From Burkholderiaceae bacterium (lineage in GTDB: Bacteria > Pseudomonadota > Gammaproteobacteria > Burkholderiales > Burkholderiaceae_C), in NCBI GenBank assembly GCA_017853735.1, contig JAFMJA010000004.1, positions 1 to 27,634 on the forward strand: a stretch of DNA of 27,634 nucleotides, read 5' to 3'. The position numbers and the translations under genes are program-made. Position 1 is the first letter of the stretch. Each line of letters starts with the position of its first letter. The notes under the pieces are model-generated. The model saw only the letters and a program-made list of their open reading frames with translations. It was not told the DNA's origin and made no database searches. Below, one piece after another: positions 8,437 through 16,474 of the stretch.

Positions 8437-9923
8437 GAATCGTCGCCGCGCGTTTGAACCACGAGACCAATACTTTCTCACCCGTGTCCACGCCTCTGTC
8501 GGCATTCGGACCCGATGGCCCAACTTTTGCTGCCCAAGCCTTGGCCCAGGCCACGGGCACCCGTACCGGGCTGGGTGCCTTCATTGATCTGGCACGGCAG
8601 CGCGGCGACGAATTGGTGGTGGCAGTCAATGCCACCGCCAACCCCAGCGGACGGGTGCAGGACAGTGCCTTTGAACAGATGGCTGGCAGCATCGTCGACG
8701 CTGTCAAGAAAGGCTGCGATCTGATCTTGCTGGACCTGCATGGCGCCATGGTCACTCAGTCGCTGGATGATGCCGAGGGCGAGTTGTTGCGTCGCGTGCG
8801 TGCAGTGGCCGCTGGCACTCCTGTTGCGGTGGCACTGGACCTGCATGCCAATCTGTCGCAGGCCATGGTCGATCATGCCGATGTGATTGTGGGCTTCAAA
8901 ACTTACCCCCATGTCGATATGTACGAAACTGGCGCGCATGCAGCCCGGCTGGCATTCAGGTGGCTCGATACCGGACAGCGGCCGGCAATCGCCTGGCGCC
9001 AACTGCCGCTGCTCTCGCATACCCTGGCCAGCGCCACCGCTCAGGGTGCCATGCAACGCGCAGTTGCGCGTGCGCAGGGGCTGGAGCAGCAGGGGCTTGC
9101 CGCTGCCACTGTGTTTGCCGGATTTTCCCTGGCCGATATTCCCAATGCAGGTATGAGTGTGGTCACTGTGGGTGAAGACCACCACCAGGCACAGGCGGCA
9201 GCCGATGCGCTGGCGCGCATGATCTGGGATGAGCGTGCAGGCTTTGTCTATACCAGTGCAGACTTGGTCGATAGTGTTGCACGCGCCAAGTCACTCCGTG
9301 CCGCTTCGGCTGGTGTAGGGCCAGTACTGTTGCTGGATCACGGCGACAATGTGATGTCCGGTGGCAGTTGCGACACCACTCCGGTACTGGAAGAATGTCT
9401 GCGCCAGGGGGTCACTCGCATTGGCATGGGCCCGTTGGCTGATGCGCAAACTGTGGCCCAAGCCATTGAAGCGGGTGTGGGTGCTGCGCTCAAGGTGCGG
9501 GTGGGCAACAAGATGGCCTTGGGCCTGCCCAATGGGCAGCCGCCACCGCTGGCCCTGCAGGTGCAGGTGCGTGCGATCACCGATGGCCGTTTTCGCATCA
9601 CTGGCCCCATCTACACCGGCGAGACCTGGGCCATGGGGCGCACTGTGGTGCTTGAGCACGCCGCTGGGATATTGGTCGTCAGCGAAAGACCGATGGAGCC
9701 GCTGGATTTGGGGGTATTCACCAGCGTCGGGGTCGACCCCGGCCAGTTTGACTACCTGATCCTCAAGTCGCGCATGTATTGCCGCCCCAGCTTTGTCCCA
9801 ATCAGCGCAGGCTTGGTGGAGTGCGACAGCCGGGGCGTCACCAGTTCCGACTATGGCTTGTTCAAGTTCAGCCGCTTGCGCCGACCGGTCTATCCCCTGG
9901 ATCTTCAGACGTCCATGCCCTGA
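8433..9923 (+). CDS. M81 family metallopeptidase (MlrC/microcystinase C-like)
   Basis: This is a 496-residue predicted zinc hydrolase of the M81 family, founded on MlrC, which cleaves linearised microcystin fragments. The N-terminal family motif RLNHETNTFSP is intact at 7-17. The expected zinc ligands are present as D136 and H138 in ALDLHANLS and H160 in FKTYPHVDMYETG, with the same D-x-H-x21-H spacing as MlrC. The C-terminal domain includes LLDHGDNVMSGGSCD and YCRPSFVPISAGLVECDSRG. Most M81 members occur in bacteria not known to degrade microcystin, so the natural substrate is unknown. The 4-base overlap with the D-aminoacylase gene argues that both act on the same compound class. Its last 19 bases overlap the end of the convergent membrane-protein gene. 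Confidence 0.9.
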   Translation: MRIVAARLNHETNTFSPVSTPLSAFGPDGPTFAAQALAQATGTRTGLGAFIDLARQRGDELVVAVNATANPSGRVQDSAFEQMAGSIVDAVKKGCDLILLDLHGAMVTQSLDDAEGELLRRVRAVAAGTPVAVALDLHANLSQAMVDHADVIVGFKTYPHVDMYETGAHAARLAFRWLDTGQRPAIAWRQLPLLSHTLASATAQGAMQRAVARAQGLEQQGLAAATVFAGFSLADIPNAGMSVVTVGEDHHQAQAAADALARMIWDERAGFVYTSADLVDSVARAKSLRAASAGVGPVLLLDHGDNVMSGGSCDTTPVLEECLRQGVTRIGMGPLADAQTVAQAIEAGVGAALKVRVGNKMALGLPNGQPPPLALQVQVRAITDGRFRITGPIYTGETWAMGRTVVLEHAAGILVVSERPMEPLDLGVFTSVGVDPGQFDYLILKSRMYCRPSFVPISAGLVECDSRGVTSSDYGLFKFSRLRRPVYPLDLQTSMP

Positions 9924-11230
9924 AGTGGGCTGGAGGTTTGACCAGGGTTGGGTATGGCCAGCACCTTGTCAATGCGCCGGCCATCCAGGTCCACAACCTC
10001 AAACATCCAGTTGGCGCACTCGATGCGCTCGCCCACCCGGGGTAGCTCGCCGCTGACCGCCTGGAGCAGACCCGCCAGGGTGTTGTAGAGGCCGCGGTCC
10101 TCCTGCGGCAGCGCCGCAATGCCAAGCCGGCTTTTCAGTTCGTCGGCAGGCATCAGACCATCGAGCAGCCAGGAGCCGTCGCTGCGCTGGGTGGCCCAGG
10201 CCTCGGTCTGGGTGATGGGTTGCAATTCACCGGTGATCGCTTCCATCAGATCGCCAGGGGTCACCGTGCCCTGCACCACACCGTATTCGTCCACCACCAG
10301 GACCAGCCGGCTGGCGCGGGCGCGAAACTGCTCCAGCAATTCAAGCACGGTCAAGGTTTCCGGCACAAACACTGCAGGCTGGATATGTTGGCCCAGGGGC
10401 GCGGGTTCGGCTGCTCCCAGCTCCAGCAGCATGCCCAGACTGATGATGCCCTCGACCTGGTCGAGTGAGCCTCGGCATACCGGATACCAGGAGTGCGACT
10501 GCAGATGGCCCTTGAGGCTGATCTGTTGCAGGCTTTGCGCCACTGACAGATCTGCTTCTAGCCAATCAATTTCGCTGCGCGGCACCATGATCGAGGTCAG
10601 GGCGCGGTCATCCAAGCGAAACACGTTTTGTACCAATTTTTGTTCTTGGCGCTCAATCACGCCAGCGTCCACCCCTTCTTCCAGGCTGTGTCGGATTTCC
10701 TCCTCAGTCATGCTGCGCGTCACATCGGTGGGAATGCGCATGAGTTGCAAGACTGCCTGGGTGGTGGCCGAGAGCAGAGCGACAAAGGGTCGGGCTGCCA
10801 GGGCCAGGCCGTTCATCGGACGCGACATCCAGCGTGCCACCGTTTCGGGGTAGAGCTGGCCGATGCGTTTGGGAACCAATTCGCCAAAGATGATGGTGAC
10901 AAAGGTGATTACGGTCACCACCAGGCCAGTGGCGGTGATGCCGGCCGGTTTTTCCGACAAGCCCAGGTCTTGCAGCCACACGGCCAGATCCTGGCTGAAG
11001 GCAGCCTCGCTCACAATGCCATTGAGCACGCCAATTGATGTAATGCCGACCTGCACCGTGGAGAGGAACTGGTTGGGCTTGTCGATCATGGCCAGAGCAG
11101 CCACCGCACCGCCATCGCCGGCGTTGGCCAGCGCGATAAGACGCGCTTTGCGGCTGGCTGCCAATGCCAACTCCGACATGGCAAACAGGCCGTTGAGCAG
11201 AATCAACAGAACGATGAGCAATAACTCCAT
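9905..11230 (-). CDS. CNNM/CorC (HlyC) family membrane protein with CBS domains
   Basis: The 441-residue inner-membrane protein has the three-part layout of bacterial CNNM/CorC proteins. A DUF21 transmembrane domain covers about 1-190 (MELLLIVLLILLNGLFAMSE at the start and the conserved STVQVGITSIGVLNG). A CBS-domain pair covers about 210-340 (VPRSEIDWL, VVDEYGVVQGTVTPGDLMEAI). A C-terminal CorC_HlyC domain covers about 355-435. Family members are linked to magnesium or cobalt efflux; the 'hemolysin' label is historical. The start lies only 24 bases from the divergent apaH start, so at least one promoter must lie inside coding sequence. No good ribosome binding site is visible before the ATG at 11230. 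It ends by overlapping the M81 peptidase gene. Confidence 0.92.
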   Translation of the reverse strand: MELLLIVLLILLNGLFAMSELALAASRKARLIALANAGDGGAVAALAMIDKPNQFLSTVQVGITSIGVLNGIVSEAAFSQDLAVWLQDLGLSEKPAGITATGLVVTVITFVTIIFGELVPKRIGQLYPETVARWMSRPMNGLALAARPFVALLSATTQAVLQLMRIPTDVTRSMTEEEIRHSLEEGVDAGVIERQEQKLVQNVFRLDDRALTSIMVPRSEIDWLEADLSVAQSLQQISLKGHLQSHSWYPVCRGSLDQVEGIISLGMLLELGAAEPAPLGQHIQPAVFVPETLTVLELLEQFRARASRLVLVVDEYGVVQGTVTPGDLMEAITGELQPITQTEAWATQRSDGSWLLDGLMPADELKSRLGIAALPQEDRGLYNTLAGLLQAVSGELPRVGERIECANWMFEVVDLDGRRIDKVLAIPNPGQTSSPLQGMDV

Positions 11231-11254
11231 GCGAGCCAGGCGAGAATAGACACC

Positions 11255-12106
11255 ATGGCACTTTACCTGATTGGCGATGTGCAGGGCTGTGATGCAGCCC
11301 TGGGGCAGCTGCTTGGAAAGATCAACTTCTCGCCCAGTCGCGACACCCTCTTCTTGTTAGGCGATCTGGTCAACCGCGGGCCCGACTCCCTGGCGGTGCT
11401 GCGCCGCCTGCGTGCTTATGGCGCTTCAGCGCGTTGCCTGCTGGGCAACCACGATCTGCATTTGTTGGCCCTGGCCCATGGCGCGCGCGACCCCCATCGC
11501 CTCGACACACTGACCAGCGTCCTGCAAGACCCCGACCGCCAGGGCCTGCTGCAGTGGCTCAGCCAGCAAAGCATGGCCCTGTGCGAACACATTGGAGGCG
11601 AGCCTGTGCTGATGGTGCATGCCGGTGTGCTGCCTAGCTGGACCTTGGCACAAACGCTGGATCTGGCGGCCGAAGTGGAGGCTGTGCTGCGCGGCGCAGA
11701 ACTGCCGGCGTTTTTGCACCAGATGTACGGCAACCAACCCGTGCGTTGGCAGGATAACCTGGTGGGCATGGAACGCCTGCGGGTGATTGTCAATGCGCTC
11801 ACTCGTCTGCGTTTCTGTACTGCCCAGGGCGAAATGGAATTTGTCACCAAGAACAGTGCGGCTGCTGCACCGCCGGGGTTTATGCCTTGGTTCGATGTCC
11901 CCGGACGACAGACTGCGCATGTCACGGTAGCCTTTGGTCACTGGTCCACCCTGGGTTGCCTGAGCCGGCCACGGCTGATGGCGCTGGACACCGGCTGTGT
12001 CTGGGGGGGCGCGCTCAGCGCCGTTCGCATTGATGGAGACGGTGCGCGCGAGCTGATTCAGGTGCCTTGTCCAGCAGCCCAAAACCCCGACATGTCGGGC
12101 GACTGA
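11255..12106 (+). CDS. apaH: Bis(5'-nucleosyl)-tetraphosphatase, symmetrical (ApaH)
   Basis: ApaH cleaves diadenosine tetraphosphate (Ap4A) to two ADP, controlling alarmone level and mRNA capping with Np4 nucleotides. The 283-residue protein has the calcineurin-type metallophosphatase motifs in order: GDVQG (7-11), GDLVNRGPDS (36-45), GNHD (64-67), then MVHAGVLPSW and the C-terminal FGHWSTLG and ALDTGCVWGG. Length and motifs match E. coli ApaH (about 280). The gene is isolated: divergent from the CNNM-type gene and convergent with the helicase gene 27 bases downstream. It is not next to ksgA/apaG as in enterobacteria. Confidence 0.96.
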   Translation: MALYLIGDVQGCDAALGQLLGKINFSPSRDTLFLLGDLVNRGPDSLAVLRRLRAYGASARCLLGNHDLHLLALAHGARDPHRLDTLTSVLQDPDRQGLLQWLSQQSMALCEHIGGEPVLMVHAGVLPSWTLAQTLDLAAEVEAVLRGAELPAFLHQMYGNQPVRWQDNLVGMERLRVIVNALTRLRFCTAQGEMEFVTKNSAAAAPPGFMPWFDVPGRQTAHVTVAFGHWSTLGCLSRPRLMALDTGCVWGGALSAVRIDGDGARELIQVPCPAAQNPDMSGD

Positions 12107-12133
12107 AGGGCGTCAGCCGCCTGAGCCCCCGCT

Positions 12134-13573
<1,440 letters not shown>

Positions 13574-13688
13574 GAGTCCTTGGAAGTGAGTGGCCGCTGA
13601 CTCGCTGTCGCTAGATAAGGCGCGGCCCATGAAGGCCCGGAGGGTCCGGGCAAAGCCGTATTATCCCCTATCCCCGCTTGCCCTGCCC
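13574..13688. promoter_or_regulatory. Divergent promoter region of helicase and reductase genes with a 7-bp hairpin
   Basis: The gap holds TATTAT at 13659-13664, a -10 resemblance on the plus strand about 25 bases before the reductase ATG. The same bases give GATAAT on the minus strand, about 87 bases before the helicase ATG. Neither has a clear -35. A perfect 7-bp inverted repeat with a 3-base loop (13635-13651) would fall inside the helicase leader. Roles are inferred. Confidence 0.35.
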
Positions 13689-14621
13689 ATGACCGCCAGT
13701 TCCTCCTCCAGTCCACTTCTTGACGCTGTCGCCACAGCAGAGCGCCTACCCTATGCTGACCTGGCAAGTGCGATTGCCCGTTTGCTGCGCGATTCCTCGG
13801 TACAGGTGCCCCCGCGCCTGGTCCAGCCCCTGTCTGGTGGCGGCAGCCTCTTTGTCATGCCCGCGGCCGATGACAGCCTGGCCATCACCAAGCTGATTTC
13901 CTACACGCCCGCCAATGCCGGAACCGCCAGGCCAGCCATTCAGGGCGATGTGGTGGTATTCGATGTGGGTACTGGCGAGCGCCGCCTGATCCTCCATGGC
14001 CCCACGGTGACCGCACGACGCACCGCGGCGGTTTCCCTGCTGGCGGCGCAGCAACTGGCCCCCGAGCCCCAGGGTCCCCTGCTGATTGTGGGTGCCGGGG
14101 TGCAGGGGCGCGCGCACCTGGAAGCGTTTGTCCTGGGCCTGGGCGTCAAGGATGTGCGCATCGTCTCGCGCAGCGCCGCCAGCGCGCAAGCCCTGGCCGC
14201 ATATGCCCAAACCCTGGGTGTGCGAGCCTTGGTGGTCGCTGATGCCAACGCCGCGCTTTCCGACTGCCCCCTGGTCATCACCTGCACCCCCGCGCGTGAG
14301 GTGGTGCTGTACGACTTGCCACGACAGGATGCCTTCGTGGCTGCGGTCGGCGCCTTCACCCCGCAAATGGTCGAACTCGCCCCAGAGCTGTGCCGATATT
14401 GCGCCACTCTGGGCACGGTCGTGCTCGATACCCGCGAGGCTGACCATGAGGCCGGCGACCTGCTCCAGGCGGGCCTTGGGGTGTCGCGTTTTGACACCCT
14501 GGGTGATGTGATCCGGGGCACCAGGCGCCACGCTGCGCCAACCGGTGGGCCGATCCTGTTCAAGAGCTGCGGCTGGGCCGGATGGGACCTCGCCGCGGCG
14601 CAACTGGCTGTCGGCAACTGA
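13689..14621 (+). CDS. Ornithine cyclodeaminase/mu-crystallin family reductase, probably delta1-pyrroline-2-carboxylate reductase
   Basis: This 310-residue NAD(P)-binding protein of the OCD/mu-crystallin family has the substrate-site lysine K68 (SLAITKLIS) and arginines R110/R111 (GPTVTARRTAA). A Rossmann glycine motif follows (LLIVGAGVQGRAHLEAF, GAGVQG at 135-140). The C-terminal VVLDTREADHEAGDL and the layout without the ornithine cyclodeaminase-specific inserts resemble the delta1-pyrroline-2-carboxylate/piperideine-2-carboxylate reductases. Those act in D-proline, hydroxyproline and D-lysine breakdown; true ornithine cyclodeaminase or alanine dehydrogenase activity is the alternative. An in-frame ATG at 13590 exists, but the intervening arginine-rich stretch overlaps the helicase promoter region, so 13689 (MTASSSSSPLLDAV) is chosen. 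It ends 13 bases from the convergent dcd stop. Confidence 0.82.
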   Translation: MTASSSSSPLLDAVATAERLPYADLASAIARLLRDSSVQVPPRLVQPLSGGGSLFVMPAADDSLAITKLISYTPANAGTARPAIQGDVVVFDVGTGERRLILHGPTVTARRTAAVSLLAAQQLAPEPQGPLLIVGAGVQGRAHLEAFVLGLGVKDVRIVSRSAASAQALAAYAQTLGVRALVVADANAALSDCPLVITCTPAREVVLYDLPRQDAFVAAVGAFTPQMVELAPELCRYCATLGTVVLDTREADHEAGDLLQAGLGVSRFDTLGDVIRGTRRHAAPTGGPILFKSCGWAGWDLAAAQLAVGN

Positions 14622-14634
14622 ATGTCGGTTAGCT

Positions 14635-15204
<570 letters not shown>

Positions 15205-15228
15205 GCTGTATTTCCGGTGAATCCTGGG

Positions 15229-15234
15229 ATTGTA
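15229..15234 (-). promoter_or_regulatory. Candidate -10 box for dcd
   Basis: TACAAT on the minus strand matches the sigma-70 -10 consensus at five of six positions and lies 24 bases before the dcd ATG, leaving a leader of about 18 bases. The upstream -35 region is weak (TTGCTG at a 20-base spacing). This would let dcd be expressed independently of the dioxygenase gene. Confidence 0.35.
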
Positions 15235-15296
15235 GGCAGTGGGCGCAGGCTGACCAGCAAGCCAGCACGCCAGCCGGTCAACAACCTGGGGGCTTT

Positions 15297-16220
15297 TCAG
15301 CGCGGCTTTTCGCCGGCGACGGTGGTGCGGTAGAGCTCGCGGCGGTAGCCAAAATAATCATTGAAAGCCTGGTGGATGCACAGGCGGTTGTCCCAGATCG
15401 CCAGCGTTTTGGGCTCCCAGCGCAGCCGGCAGGTAAAAGCATGCTGGATGATGTGCTCAACCAGGAAGGCCAGCAATGGCGCAGATTCCTCCGGCTCCAT
15501 CCCCTCTATGCCGATCGCATAAGCGCCATCTACATACAGCGCCTTCTCACCAGTGACCGGATGGGTGCGCACCAGCGGGTGGGTGTTGCCGTTGATCTTG
15601 CGGATCAGACTCTCCGACAGCTGGGTGGATTGACGCGATGCTGCCAACTGTCCGATCGGGCTGTCACGCAGTTCCACGCTTTCCTGCGCCGCTTTCATGA
15701 CCTCGCGAATTGAAAAATGCACCTTCAAGCCCTGGATCATTTGGCGATAGGTGTCGCTCAGGCTGGCATAGGCCAGGGCGGAGTTGGCCCAGATGGTGTC
15801 ACCGCCAAAAGGGGGTATTTCCACCGAATACAGCGCAGTGATGGCTGGGGGCTCGGGTAAAAAAGGTGAGTCGGTGTGCCAGCCTTCACCAAAAACCATC
15901 TTGGATTTGTCGTCCGCTTCCTTGATCAGGGGGTGCACATTGCGGTGGCCCGGCACGCCGGAGGTGTAGGCGTCTTCGGCAAACGGGCCAAAGCGCAGGC
16001 TGAAAGCTTCGTGCTGCTCGTGGGTCAGTGTCTGCTGACGAAAATAGATCATCTTGTGCCGAAACAGCGCATGCTGCACTTCGGCAAACTGGGCATCGTT
16101 GATGGATGCCAGATCCACGCCCCGGATTTCAGCGCCCATGGCGGCAGCCAAGGGCAGTGCCTGGATGTGCTGATAGTTACTGACGTGGTTGTCAAACTTC
16201 CCAGTGGGGTGAAGACGCAT
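15297..16220 (-). CDS. TauD/TfdA family Fe(II)/2-oxoglutarate-dependent dioxygenase
   Basis: The cytoplasmic oxygenase (307 residues) couples 2-oxoglutarate decarboxylation to hydroxylation of an unknown substrate. The iron facial triad is intact: H115 and D117 in GEGWHTDSPF and H283 in CIHQAFNDY. The 2-oxoglutarate-binding arginine is R298 in ELYRTTVAG, with the preceding TLAIWDNRL motif. The family start motif AAAMGAEIRGVDLA is at 25-38. The frame extends to 16304, but the ATG at 16220 is preceded by GAGAGG at a good distance and begins right before the conserved domain. Substrates in this family include taurine, alkyl sulfates, chlorophenoxyacetates and carnitine precursors; motifs alone do not separate them. 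It is transcribed away from the indolepyruvate oxidoreductase operon. Confidence 0.9.
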   Translation of the reverse strand: MRLHPTGKFDNHVSNYQHIQALPLAAAMGAEIRGVDLASINDAQFAEVQHALFRHKMIYFRQQTLTHEQHEAFSLRFGPFAEDAYTSGVPGHRNVHPLIKEADDKSKMVFGEGWHTDSPFLPEPPAITALYSVEIPPFGGDTIWANSALAYASLSDTYRQMIQGLKVHFSIREVMKAAQESVELRDSPIGQLAASRQSTQLSESLIRKINGNTHPLVRTHPVTGEKALYVDGAYAIGIEGMEPEESAPLLAFLVEHIIQHAFTCRLRWEPKTLAIWDNRLCIHQAFNDYFGYRRELYRTTVAGEKPR

Positions 16221-16270
16221 AAGACCCTCTCGCTTTGATGCCTGGACAGCGCAAACAGTATACGGAACTT

Positions 16271-16363
16271 TCTCTGCAAGCCTGACGCTGCAGCCTCTCT
16301 GCAAGCACCAGTCTCATGGTTGCCAGCAGACGATGGGCGCCTGCTGGCAAGGATGGTGCAAGC
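16271..16363. repeat. Three TGCAAGC copies, two within an 11-base direct repeat
   Basis: TCTCTGCAAGC occurs at 16271-16281 and again at 16296-16306, exactly 25 bases apart. A third core TGCAAGC sits at 16357-16363. They lie in the gap between the dioxygenase and iorA starts and could be binding sites for a regulator; this is inference. Confidence 0.45.
16320..16350. promoter_or_regulatory. Perfect 10-bp inverted repeat upstream of iorA
   Basis: TTGCCAGCAG (16320-16329) and CTGCTGGCAA (16341-16350) are exact reverse complements separated by 11 bases. The dyad lies 125 bases before the iorA start and 100 bases before the dioxygenase start. It could be an operator for a dimeric regulator or a leader hairpin. 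No T-run follows, so it is not a terminator. Confidence 0.55.
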
Positions 16364-16463
16364 CCTCAAAGTGGCGATACAGTAACGGTCTCGAATGACC
16401 ACTCCTCGTTCAGAGGGGTGGCCTCCAACCATCGGTCACAATCCAGGACACATTCAGAGGATC

Positions 16464-16469
16464 AGAGGA
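16464..16469 (+). promoter_or_regulatory. Ribosome binding site that decides the iorA GTG start
   Basis: AGAGGA lies 5 bases before a GTG at 16475. The frame is open upstream to an ATG at 16316, but that stretch is not protein-like and covers the inverted repeat, whereas family homology begins just after the GTG. Confidence 0.6.
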
Positions 16470-16474
16470 AAGTT

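Noticed and set aside
9905..11230. Calling the CNNM-type protein a hemolysin
   Set aside because: The name is a historical label for the DUF21-CBS-CorC family; nothing in the sequence suggests a secreted toxin.
13746..14603. 285-codon antisense frame opposite the reductase gene
   Set aside because: It is a codon-bias shadow with no family motif, and the plus-strand frame is intact with a Rossmann motif and substrate residues.
16316..16474. Upstream extension of iorA to an ATG at 16316
   Set aside because: The stretch is not conserved-looking protein and contains the regulatory inverted repeat; the GTG at 16475 has a good ribosome binding site.
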